From Candidatus Gastranaerophilales bacterium (lineage in GTDB: Bacteria; Cyanobacteriota; Vampirovibrionia; Gastranaerophilales; Gastranaerophilaceae), in the NCBI GenBank assembly GCA_944323725.1, contig CALUTP010000022.1:62001-126000 (forward strand): a stretch of 64,000 nt of DNA, given 5' to 3'. Every line of letters starts with the position of its first letter. Position 1 is the stretch's first letter. Position numbers and translations under genes: made by a program. A model generated the notes under the pieces. It had not been told where the DNA came from, made no database searches, and worked only from the letters and a program-made list of their open reading frames with translations. Of the stretch, positions 34,427-42,030 are shown in pieces.

Positions 34427-34580
34427 AAACTCTCCTTGATCTATTCTGTCCTCGTTACATATATATAAAAAATTTAAAAATTGCCTGATTTCAGCATGCT
34501 TATTTTTGTGTTACATTTCTTAATGAAAGTATCAAAAATTTATTTTTACAGGTATTCTATACTTAGAAAGGATTTTGTGT

Positions 34581-35420
34581 ATGAAAGTTAGTAGTATAGG
34601 ATATAACCAATTACTTGTAAATAGTTTTGGAAATAAAACTAAAAAAAATCATGAAGAAAGAAATCAAAAATCAAATATTCAACCTAATTTAAATAATAAG
34701 GCAGATAAAGCTTTAAAAACATTATTAATAAGTGCAATGATAGCTTCACCATCCGTAATAAATACGTCTTGTGACAAGTGGGTTGAAACAGATTATGATC
34801 ACTGGGAAAATGAAAATCCAATGCACTTTAAGGATTATTTATATGTAGTTCCTTCAAGGAAGCTGGACAATATTATGCTTCCTGTAGATAGTATTTCTGT
34901 TAAACATAATTTTATTCAAGATGAGAATTTAAACAAGAATTTAAATAATATGTTAAATGCTCTTAACATTCCAAGGATGACAGAAGGTAATTTACCAGTT
35001 AATATGTCATATCTAACTGATGGAAAAGCAAAAAAAGTTATAAACATGTCACTTAATGATACAGCATCAGAAGATGGCAAATATGTATATGAAGTAACAA
35101 AATATGAACAAGATGGATCTGAAAATAGTTGTTCTTATACTTTTTCAGCTAGCGGTAATGATATAAAATTAAGTATAGATTCAAATGGACAAAATTCCGA
35201 ATACCTTCTTAAATTAAGAGGCAATGAAGTTGATTGTTATAAAAATTCTAATGGAGAAGAAAAAAGATGCGCAATTTTCTGCGAGTCTAAACTACCGAAT
35301 CAGACAGGGAAAAAAGCTCATTGTATAGTGAAAGAAAGTTTTGATGATCAAGGCATAACTTCAGATTTAGCTGTTATGAGCAATTTTAATTTATGGTCAT
35401 ATTCGCCAGATATTCCTTAA
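34581..35420 (+). CDS. Unknown probably membrane-associated protein with SFG N-terminal motif, 279 aa
   Basis: From the ATG at 34581 (AAAGGA upstream; a TTG at 34575 is a weaker alternative) it begins MKVSSIGYNQLLVNSFGNK, followed by a charged linker and a short hydrophobic segment (LLISAMIASPSVI) ending near a cysteine. The rest (~residues 65-279) is a beta-rich, acidic domain: DYLYVVPSRKLDNIMLPVDS, KYVYEVTKYEQDGS, SCSYTFSASGNDIKLSIDSN. It looks like an exported substrate- or polymer-binding domain, but I recognise no family. The N-terminus resembles those at 28154 and 42031. Confidence 0.7.
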   Translation: MKVSSIGYNQLLVNSFGNKTKKNHEERNQKSNIQPNLNNKADKALKTLLISAMIASPSVINTSCDKWVETDYDHWENENPMHFKDYLYVVPSRKLDNIMLPVDSISVKHNFIQDENLNKNLNNMLNALNIPRMTEGNLPVNMSYLTDGKAKKVINMSLNDTASEDGKYVYEVTKYEQDGSENSCSYTFSASGNDIKLSIDSNGQNSEYLLKLRGNEVDCYKNSNGEEKRCAIFCESKLPNQTGKKAHCIVKESFDDQGITSDLAVMSNFNLWSYSPDIP

Positions 35421-35515
35421 ATTTAAATCTAAAGATTGATAATATATGAACTTATGATTGATGACCTTTGCCTCACAAAATTGTATTCTAAATATAAAAG
35501 AAGGATTAGGGAATC

Positions 35516-36163
35516 ATGAAAAAGTTAGTAATTTTTATCGCTATACTAATATTAAATATTTCAGGCGCAATTGCTTCTGACAATTTATTAAATACTATTA
35601 TTCTTGAAGGAACAGATAATAGTTATAATGTAGTACTACGTTCTGATAAAGTAGCAAACGTTAGAAGAATAATCACGTCTAATGATAAATTAACACTTGA
35701 TATAAAAGGACTTAGTTCTTCAAATAATCTAAGTACTATATATAGAAATACTTCTGAAGCTAATAGTGTCATTGTAGAGAATGCTGGCAATAATGAGGTA
35801 AAAATACATATTCAAGCAAAAGATATTGTTAATGCTAATATAATATTTGATACACCAGCATCCTCTCCTATTGTAGTTTCAGATAAAGTATCAAATGATA
35901 CTATAGCTTGGAGTGTCTTAGCTTTTGTTGTGTTATACTTTATTTTTGCTAAGAGCAAAAACATTAAAGATAATCCTCAGGAAGAAATTGCAGATGCAAT
36001 TAAACAAAATATGAGAAATAGAGAAATTGCAATGTATAAAAGCTATAAAAAAGAGCTTCTCACTATTCCAAGTATTGACTACAAAATCAAAAATCCAAGG
36101 ATTAAAGAAGCAATAAGACGTGCGGATACTATTAGGCATTTACAAAGAGCAGTTAACAAATAA
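35516..36163 (+). CDS. Exported/membrane protein of unknown function, 215 aa
   Basis: Signal peptide MKKLVIFIAILILNISGAIA followed by a ~95-residue extracytoplasmic domain with alternating beta strands (SYNVVLRSDKVANVRRII; DKLTLDIKGLSSS; NEVKIHIQAKDIVNANIIF) that resembles an AMIN-type domain in pattern. A transmembrane helix (AWSVLAFVVLYFIFA, ~123-137) leads to a basic cytoplasmic tail (KSYKKELLTIPSIDYKIKNP). AMIN domains bind peptidoglycan in secretins and amidases; the assignment is a guess. Followed 18 bp later by a small membrane protein, probably the same operon. Confidence 0.75.
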   Translation: MKKLVIFIAILILNISGAIASDNLLNTIILEGTDNSYNVVLRSDKVANVRRIITSNDKLTLDIKGLSSSNNLSTIYRNTSEANSVIVENAGNNEVKIHIQAKDIVNANIIFDTPASSPIVVSDKVSNDTIAWSVLAFVVLYFIFAKSKNIKDNPQEEIADAIKQNMRNREIAMYKSYKKELLTIPSIDYKIKNPRIKEAIRRADTIRHLQRAVNK

Positions 36164-36181
36164 GAGAGTAATAGGACAAAA

Positions 36182-36373
36182 ATGGCAATTAGAGTATTAT
36201 TTTTATTATTATCATTAGTTATTATTACAAATATAGTAATTATTGTGTGCAGCTATTTATTTAATGTAAATTTGTACAAGAAACATGGTAAAGCTATTAC
36301 AAGTGGATTTGGAATTCTGGCAATATTAATAGTGATTTTATATGTAGTATTAGCATTTCTTGGATTAATTTAA
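36182..36373 (+). CDS. Small two-helix membrane protein, 63 aa
   Basis: Two hydrophobic helices (residues ~5-27 and ~42-61) separated by a short polar loop NLYKKHGKAITS; no other features. Correct start supported by position in an apparent operon between the 215-aa protein and the SPFH protein. No recognisable family; could be a small subunit of a membrane complex with its neighbours. Confidence 0.65.
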   Translation: MAIRVLFLLLSLVIITNIVIIVCSYLFNVNLYKKHGKAITSGFGILAILIVILYVVLAFLGLI

Positions 36374-36397
36374 CAAATAAATTTTAGGAATTTTTGA

Positions 36398-37405
36398 ATG
36401 AATATGGATTTTATATTTTTAATAGCATTATTTTCAGTTTTCGTTTTTGTAATTTTAGGAGAAAATTTTATCAATTTTTTAAAGGATAAAATGCGCAAAA
36501 AACGGAGAAAGACTAAAACTAAAAGGCAGCAAGAGCTAGAAAATATTGAAAAACAATTTGACTATATGCCAACAATTAAGAATTATATAAAAGAGAGGGT
36601 TAATTTTATGGAAGGAAAAAATTTAGCAACACCTGTTATGGTAACAATACTTTTAATAGTATTTATCATAATATGCAATCCTATTGCTATAGTAGGAGTA
36701 GGCGAACGAGGAGTAAAAGTGACTCTTGGACAAGTTTCTCCACAGAGTTACACTGAGGGTATCCACCTTATTACTCCATTTATTTCAAAAATTAAGAATA
36801 TGGATGTAAAGACTCAAAAAACTTATATAGAAACTGATTTGTACACTAAAGATATACAACAGGCAAAAATTTCTTATGTAATTAATTATAATCTTCAGCC
36901 TCAAAACGCACATAAGATGTATAGAGAAGTCGGAACAAACTATGTAGATAATATATTAATGCCAGTTGTAGAAGGCACAATTAAAGATGTTATAGGAAAG
37001 TGGAATGCTCAGGATTTAGTTGCAAATAGAGAAACTGCTACAATTGATATTTTAAGGAAATTACAAACTCAGCTAGAACCTAGATATATAAATGTAACAG
37101 GATTCCAAATTACTGATATAAATTACTCAGGAGGCTTTGAAAGAGCTATTGAAAGCAAAGTAACCGCAGAACAAGAAGCTCTTAAAGCCAAGAATAGAAC
37201 TGTACAAATTCAAGAAGAAGCAAAACAAAAAATTATATCTGCTGAAGCTGAAGCAAAATCTATGGCAATAAGAGCGAATGCTCTAAGTCAAAATAAAGCG
37301 CTTGTTGAGTATGAAGCAGTTCAAAAATGGGATGGTAAACTTCCTCAATATATGATGGGTAATTCTATTCCGTTCATTAATATGACACCAAACTCAAAAA
37401 GATAA
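36398..37405 (+). CDS. SPFH/prohibitin-family membrane protein
   Basis: 335 aa. First hydrophobic helix at ~4-22, then a basic segment (RKKRRKTKTKRQQ), a second helix at ~79-98 (VMVTILLIVFIIICNPIAIV), and an SPFH domain (VGERGVKVTLGQVSPQSYTEGIHLITPFISKIKNMDVKTQKT). The C-terminal coiled coil is rich in A/E/K (TAEQEALKAKNRTVQIQEEAKQKIISAEAEAKS), typical for oligomer assembly. Prohibitin-like proteins form ring scaffolds that control membrane proteases. TAGGA precedes the ATG at 36398; an internal ATG at 36608 would still leave the second helix and the SPFH domain. Upstream genes 35516 and 36182 may form an operon; terminator at 37435. Confidence 0.9.
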   Translation: MNMDFIFLIALFSVFVFVILGENFINFLKDKMRKKRRKTKTKRQQELENIEKQFDYMPTIKNYIKERVNFMEGKNLATPVMVTILLIVFIIICNPIAIVGVGERGVKVTLGQVSPQSYTEGIHLITPFISKIKNMDVKTQKTYIETDLYTKDIQQAKISYVINYNLQPQNAHKMYREVGTNYVDNILMPVVEGTIKDVIGKWNAQDLVANRETATIDILRKLQTQLEPRYINVTGFQITDINYSGGFERAIESKVTAEQEALKAKNRTVQIQEEAKQKIISAEAEAKSMAIRANALSQNKALVEYEAVQKWDGKLPQYMMGNSIPFINMTPNSKR

Positions 37406-37434
37406 TTATATTTAACCTTAAATAATCCTTAATC

Positions 37435-37468
37435 ATCCGCTTTTAGTTATATGAAGCGGATTTTTTTA
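37435..37468 (+). terminator. Intrinsic terminator after the SPFH gene
   Basis: ATCCGCTT/AAGCGGAT with an 11-base loop and a following T-run. Confidence 0.88.
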
Positions 37469-37480
37469 TTATTTAAAAAA

Positions 37481-38605
37481 CTAAATTCCAAAAAATTTAT
37501 TAATAATTTTAGAGATTTTGTCAGCAGAAGTACCATCTCCATAAGGATTTGAAGCTTTTAATCTAGTATTATCTCTTGTGTTAGATAAGATTTTTTCACT
37601 TAAAGAAACAATTTTATTATAATCAGCACCAACTAAAACAGATACACCAGCATCAATTCCCTCTTGTCGTTCTGTTTCATACCTCATAACCAAAGTTGGA
37701 CAACCAAAAGACGGAGCCTCTTCTTGAATTCCACCAGAATCAGTAAGAATTAATTTAGCATTTTTCATTAAATAAACAAGGTATGGATAATCAAGAGGTT
37801 GTAATAACTTAACATTAAAATAGTTTCCTAACCTTTCATGAATTTTATTTTTAACATTAGGATTAGGATGTACCGGAATTACAAAGGTATGATCTATATA
37901 TTTTTCTGCAAGATATTTTATTGCTTCAATTATTCTATCAATGCGTTCACCATGATTTTCTCTGCGATGAGCAGTAACTAAAACTAATTTGTCATCAATT
38001 TTAATTTCTTGAGAAGCATAGAAATCTGCAGCCATCTGCATAGTGTGATTTGAAAGACAAAAAAGTGCATCTATTACAGTATTGCCTACTACATGGATTT
38101 TTTTATCATCTATATTTTCCATCAATAGAGCTTGGCGATTTTTCTCAGTAGGCGCGAAATGCAACTCAGCAACACGCGAAGTCATTTGTCGCATAATCTC
38201 TTCCGGGAAAGGTTCATATATATCATAAGAGCGTAATCCAGCTTCAACATGAAATACAGGTATTTTATTGTAAAAACTAGCTAAAGCTCCGCACAGCACA
38301 GTCATTGTATCGCCCTGCACAATTGTTGCATCTACTTTATTTTCTAAATAAACTTGATTTAAAGCATTTAAAATCCTTGTCTGTACTTCAAGTAAAGACT
38401 GATTAGGTCTCATAACATCTAAATTAATATCAGCTTTAAGACCAAAATAAGCAAGAGTCTGATTGGAAAGCTCTTTTTGCTGTTCTGTATTACATACTAT
38501 AACATTATACTTATCCGCATATTTCTTTAAAGCTAAAATAACTGGTGCTAATTTTATAACTTCTGGTCTTGTTCCAAAAACAACTAATATATTCTTCTTA
38601 TTCAT
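37481..38605 (-). CDS. wecB: UDP-N-acetylglucosamine 2-epimerase, non-hydrolysing
   Basis: 374 aa from the ATG at 38605. GT-B fold: LVVFGTRPEVIKLAPVI at the N-terminus; IVQGDTMTVL; FHVEAGLRSYDIYEPFPEE; VTAHRRENHG; and TDSGGIQEEAPSFGCPTLVMR near the C-terminus. All are signatures of WecB/MnaA, which interconverts UDP-GlcNAc and UDP-ManNAc for cell-wall or surface polysaccharide linkage. The frame extends to a TTG at 38641, which is less likely. No polysaccharide genes flank it here, so the destination of ManNAc is unknown. Confidence 0.94.
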   Translation of the reverse strand: MNKKNILVVFGTRPEVIKLAPVILALKKYADKYNVIVCNTEQQKELSNQTLAYFGLKADINLDVMRPNQSLLEVQTRILNALNQVYLENKVDATIVQGDTMTVLCGALASFYNKIPVFHVEAGLRSYDIYEPFPEEIMRQMTSRVAELHFAPTEKNRQALLMENIDDKKIHVVGNTVIDALFCLSNHTMQMAADFYASQEIKIDDKLVLVTAHRRENHGERIDRIIEAIKYLAEKYIDHTFVIPVHPNPNVKNKIHERLGNYFNVKLLQPLDYPYLVYLMKNAKLILTDSGGIQEEAPSFGCPTLVMRYETERQEGIDAGVSVLVGADYNKIVSLSEKILSNTRDNTRLKASNPYGDGTSADKISKIINKFFGI

Positions 38606-38726
38606 ATTTTGAATTCTAATATAAAAATTATTCTTATGCAAACATAATTAATCAATAATATTATGCCGATTTGGAGAATTAATTTACTAATTTATAATTT
38701 ATAATTTACAGGTAAAGGAGATAAAA

Positions 38727-38966
38727 ATGCTTGAATTATATTACTCACCATCTTGCCCTTATTGTAAAAAAGTACTTTCATTTTTTGAAGCAAATAATAT
38801 AGATTTTTTACCAAAAGATGTAAATATACCCGAAAATTATGATAATTTAATAAAAATTGGAGGTATTGAACAAGTTCCATTTCTAGTAGATACAACTAAT
38901 AACAAACATATGTATGAGTCAGATAAGATTATTGAATATGTTGAGCAGAGTAAAAAAGGTAACTAA
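38727..38966 (+). CDS. Glutaredoxin-like thiol-disulfide protein
   Basis: 79 aa. LELYYSPSCPYCKKVLSF contains the CPYC dithiol active site of glutaredoxins; VPFLVDTTNNKHMYESDKIIEYV is the cis-Pro and C-terminal substrate-binding region. AAAGGAG precedes the ATG with perfect spacing. Only 3 bp separate it from the hybrid-cluster-protein-like gene, so the two are translationally coupled and probably act together in a redox process. The glutathione-binding residues are not fully clear, so it may use another thiol. Confidence 0.88.
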   Translation: MLELYYSPSCPYCKKVLSFFEANNIDFLPKDVNIPENYDNLIKIGGIEQVPFLVDTTNNKHMYESDKIIEYVEQSKKGN

Positions 38967-38969
38967 GCT

Positions 38970-40574
38970 ATGTTTTACAATTATTATCATCAGAATAACG
39001 AATCAGACTACAATGAATGCACTGCAAGAGGTGCTTGCTCAATTTCACCTAATATTTCTTCTCTTCAGGAAGTCTTATTAATACTACTAAGACAACTTTC
39101 ATATTACATTATCAAGCTGAATAAATTTAATTATGATTCTTTAAAAATCAAAAATGAAATTATAGAAGCCCTATCTACACTTGTTTCAACAACTGACTAC
39201 AGCGATAAACTTTTATTAAATATAGTTAACGAGCTATACACCAATTTCACTGAAATTAAAGAGCAATACTTAATTTTATGTAAAGAAAATAATGAAAAAC
39301 CTGAAAATTTAAAATTTGAACTAAAAATAGACAAATCAACAAGTCTTTCAAATATAATTGCTCAAGGAGAACGTGCGTTTTTAGATAAATATAAAAAAAT
39401 GTCTATAAGTCAGAAAAACCTATCAGAAGTAATGATTTTTATACTGAAAAGTTTAAGCCGTAACATTCTAAAATTAAGAGATTTATCTGAAGATGCATCT
39501 GATTATGTTAATGAAGTAATTAACTCCTTAAATATTTTTAACACCCAAAAAATAGAAATCTCCAGTATCAAAGATCAGATTAAATTACTTGTTGAAGCTG
39601 ATAATCGATTATTAGGGAGAATTAATAGCGCTCAGAAAAATATTTATGGTAAATTACAAAAAAAAGAAGTTTCACATTCAACATCTCCAGGAAAAGCTAT
39701 TTTAGTATCTGGGACTAGTCTTGATAATTTACATAAATTACTTAAAACGGCAGAAAATGAGGACATAGATATATATACGCATGGAGATTTACTTATTGCC
39801 CATGCTATGAGTGAATTTGAAAAGTTTAAAAATTTAAAAGGACACTATGGAGACAGTATTGAAAATTGTATCCTTGATTTTGCAACTTTTCCTGGAGCAA
39901 TACTTCTTACTAAAAATTTTTCTCAAAATTTAGAATTTCTATATAGAGGACGTCTTTTTACAACATCTACTATTCAACCACAAGGTGTTATAAAACTTGA
40001 TAAAAATGATTATACTAAAGTTATTGAATCTGCAAAATCTGCTAAAGGTTTTGCAAAAGGTCGAATAAAAGAAAATGAAATTGTTGGTTATAATGAAGAT
40101 GAAATTAATAATGCAATTAAGAATATTGCAGATAAATTTAAAAACAAAGAAATTCAACACATTTTTATAATAGGAGAAGCAACATTTAATTATAATAATC
40201 AAGAGTATTTTAAAATACTATTTAAAAATCTACCAAAAAGCACATATATAATAAGTTTTTCATATAATGCAGACCTTCCTAATTTTTTACATATTAATCT
40301 TGTAAATAACTTACCACTTATATATGGAATTATTGAAAAATTATTCAAAGAAATTCCAATTGACTCTGATAAAATAGCATTCTTCTTAAGTCGATGTGAC
40401 GTAAGCTCAATTTCCAATATGCTGGGATTGAAATTTTCAGGGGCAAAAAATATATTCCTAACAAAATGTCCACCAAATGCGATGAATCCATCAATTTTAA
40501 AAACTTTAGTTGATGATTACAATATAAATATTACAACAACTCCTAAAGAAGATATTGATAAAATTGTAAAATAA
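38970..40574 (+). CDS. Hybrid-cluster-protein (Hcp/prismane) homologue without cluster ligands
   Basis: 534 aa, family length. The whole chain aligns by eye with Hcp: N-terminal ECTARGACSISP (normally CxxC...C(x)GVCGKTP), AILVSGTSLDNL at 243-254 (normally VSGHDLKDL), IDIYTHGDLLIAHAM (normally VYTHGEMLPAHGYP), LKGHYGDSI, FPGAILLTKNFSQN (normally MTTNCIQ), FTTSTIQPQGV, and FFLSRCDVSSISNMLGLKFSGAKNIFL (normally LSWYEQKAV...GVKNIRLGP), ending PSILKTLVDDYNI. Every hybrid-cluster ligand position I can align is changed: His to Thr249, Glu to Asp273, Cys to Phe317, and the other Cys/Glu sites likewise; only two of four N-terminal Cys remain. A redox enzyme seems excluded, so it may be a regulator or scaffold paired with the glutaredoxin. 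Confidence 0.75.
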   Translation: MFYNYYHQNNESDYNECTARGACSISPNISSLQEVLLILLRQLSYYIIKLNKFNYDSLKIKNEIIEALSTLVSTTDYSDKLLLNIVNELYTNFTEIKEQYLILCKENNEKPENLKFELKIDKSTSLSNIIAQGERAFLDKYKKMSISQKNLSEVMIFILKSLSRNILKLRDLSEDASDYVNEVINSLNIFNTQKIEISSIKDQIKLLVEADNRLLGRINSAQKNIYGKLQKKEVSHSTSPGKAILVSGTSLDNLHKLLKTAENEDIDIYTHGDLLIAHAMSEFEKFKNLKGHYGDSIENCILDFATFPGAILLTKNFSQNLEFLYRGRLFTTSTIQPQGVIKLDKNDYTKVIESAKSAKGFAKGRIKENEIVGYNEDEINNAIKNIADKFKNKEIQHIFIIGEATFNYNNQEYFKILFKNLPKSTYIISFSYNADLPNFLHINLVNNLPLIYGIIEKLFKEIPIDSDKIAFFLSRCDVSSISNMLGLKFSGAKNIFLTKCPPNAMNPSILKTLVDDYNINITTTPKEDIDKIVK

Positions 40575-40605
40575 AAAAGCACCTATATTTTATAGGTGCT
40601 TTTTT
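40573..40605. terminator. Bidirectional terminator between the Hcp-like gene and rpsG
   Basis: Perfect 15-bp stem AAAAAAGCACCTATA/TATAGGTGCTTTTTT with a TTT loop; A- and T-runs allow function on both strands. It serves both convergent genes. Confidence 0.92.
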
Positions 40606-40618
40606 ATTAATTAAAAAA

Positions 40619-41089
40619 TTAATATCTATAATGCGCGAAAGCCTTATTAGCTTCAGCCATTTTATGGGTATCTTCACGCTTTTTACAAGCTGCACCAGAA
40701 CCATTTGAAGCGTCAATCAACTCATTAGTTAATTTATCTATAAATGATTTACCGCCTCTTTTCTTAGCAGCTTCAATAATCCAAGAAGAAGCCAGCGCAA
40801 ATCCCCTATCAGCCTTTACTTCAATAGGAACTTGATAAGTAGACCCACCAATACGTCTTGCTTTTACTTCTAATAATGGAGTTGCATTAGTTAAAGCTTT
40901 CTGGAAGATTTCCATAGCTTTTTCATTAGTTCTTTCTTCAATTCTTTCCATAGTAGAATAGAAGATTTTTTCAGCTAATGACTTTTTACCACGTCTCATT
41001 ATGCGGTTAATAAATTTTGATATATCAACACTGTTATATACTGGATCTGCTAAAGGAATTCTTTTAGCTGGTTTAGAACGTCTAGACAT
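40619..41089 (-). CDS. rpsG: 30S ribosomal protein S7
   Basis: 156 aa, full length. SRRSKPAKRIPLADPVYNS at the start, then FINRIMRRGKKSLAEKIFY, KALTNATPLLEVKARRIGGS, QVPIEVKADRGFALASSWII and the C-terminal AEANKAFAHYRY. S7 initiates assembly of the 30S head. Its ATG shares a base with the rpsL stop (TAATG), so there is no intercistronic region of the kind S7 binds in the E. coli str operon. EF-G and EF-Tu genes do not follow. Confidence 0.97.
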   Translation of the reverse strand: MSRRSKPAKRIPLADPVYNSVDISKFINRIMRRGKKSLAEKIFYSTMERIEERTNEKAMEIFQKALTNATPLLEVKARRIGGSTYQVPIEVKADRGFALASSWIIEAAKKRGGKSFIDKLTNELIDASNGSGAACKKREDTHKMAEANKAFAHYRY

Positions 41090-41475
41090 TATTTCTTACC
41101 TCCTTTAGCATTTTTCTTAGCACCGTATTTAGATCTGCTTTGAGCTCTATTAGCAACACCTGCAGTATCTAAAGTACCTCTAACGATGTGATAACGAACA
41201 CCTGGAATGTCTTTAACCCTGCCGCCTCTAATAAGAACAACACTGTGTTCTTGAAGGTTGTGTCCAATACCAGGAATATATGAAGTAACTTCAAATCCGT
41301 TTGTTAATCTAACCCTTGCAACTTTTCTTAAAGCTGAATTTGGTTTTTTAGGGGTTGTAGTATAAACCCTGGTACATACTCCACGTCTTTGAGGACAATC
41401 CATCAAAGCAGGAGATTTAGTTTTGTCAACTAGCTTTTTACGTTCTTGACGAACAAGCTGATTAATTGTAGGCAT
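41089..41475 (-). CDS. rpsL: 30S ribosomal protein S12
   Basis: 128 aa. [42 protein letters not shown] (decoding-centre loop with the streptomycin-related Lys), [39 protein letters not shown] and a lysine-rich C-terminus. Good Shine-Dalgarno (AAGGAG) before ATG. First gene of a two-gene operon with rpsG, driven by the promoter at 41651 through a ~170-nt leader. Confidence 0.97.
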   Translation of the reverse strand: MPTINQLVRQERKKLVDKTKSPALMDCPQRRGVCTRVYTTTPKKPNSALRKVARVRLTNGFEVTSYIPGIGHNLQEHSVVLIRGGRVKDIPGVRYHIVRGTLDTAGVANRAQSRSKYGAKKNAKGGKK

Positions 41476-41644
41476 TTTTTTCTCCTTTATTAAGTTACAA
41501 ATATTTGTGAAGATTGAATCCTGAAACCCTTACGCATTCCGGTTCAACGAGCCATCCTTTCAATAGTGCACTCTTATGCTTCTTGCTTCGGCTCTGCTTC
41601 ACTCACCTATAGTAATTTCAGCACGAAAAATTCGACTAAGGTGT
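41476..41644 (-). promoter_or_regulatory. Long structured leader upstream of rpsL
   Basis: The region between the promoter at 41651 and rpsL is about 170 nt, G+C-rich compared with its flanks and predicted to fold. CACCT..TAGT near the 5' end pairs with ACTA..AGGTG about 25 nt later; GAACC and GGGTTTC flank a loop nearer the gene; a purine-rich stretch (GAAGCAGAGCCGAAGC) lies between. No ORF spans it. Because rpsL and rpsG overlap, an autoregulatory site for a ribosomal protein might sit here. Assignment as a leader is from position and pairing only. Confidence 0.5.
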
Positions 41645-41650
41645 ACTATT

Positions 41651-41679
41651 ATTAAACAATGATGAATGGACTATGTCAA
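41651..41679 (-). promoter_or_regulatory. Sigma-70-type promoter of the rpsL-rpsG operon
   Basis: TTGACA (41679-41674), 17-base spacer, TTTAAT (41656-41651); a TAATAA alternative lies two bases farther. This is the best match to a consensus promoter that I noticed in the window. Confidence 0.7.
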
Positions 41680-41698
41680 GTACTTTTTGAATTTTAAG

Positions 41699-42002
41699 TT
41701 AGAAATTTACTGGATAATCTGATTTTATCTGCCATCCGTCATGCATTATTAACGCAGCACAAAAGCGCCTATTAGAGTTGCTTTTTTTTTGCCACAGCCA
41801 AAAGTTGAATTATTAATCAAATCATCTCTATCCCTATAATTTACTACATTATGCTGACCATATGGAAATAGCATCCTTTTTTTGTATCTAATGCAAAGTA
41901 AATAGTATCTTTTCCGTCTAATCCATCATCTATAGAAGCAACAGGATAAAAAAGCACATGAGAACTTCCATAAATTTTATATATTAGGTTTAATTTACTC
42001 AT
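41699..42002 (-). pseudogene. Broken small gene with two homopolymer indels, about 100 aa when repaired
   Basis: The frame opens MSKLNLIYKIYGSSHVLFYP from ATG 42002 and stops after 52 codons. Adding one A in the A7 run (minus strand, near 41870) continues as KKRMLFPYGQHNVVNYRD through NNSTFGCGKK, where removing one A from an A8 run (near 41790) continues as RRFCAALIMHDGWQIKSDY to a stop at 41699. The three joined parts look like one small conserved-looking protein, unrecognised. Either a real pseudogene, a phase-variable gene, or base-calling errors at homopolymers; the opposite signs of the two indels are notable. Confidence 0.6.
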
Positions 42003-42030
42003 TATATTATTTTAAAATATTTTATACATA

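Noticed and set aside
41510-41590. tRNA-like GGTTCAA motif and complementary arms in the rpsL leader
   Set aside because: No acceptor stem, anticodon stem or CCA-compatible end could be assembled; treated as leader structure.
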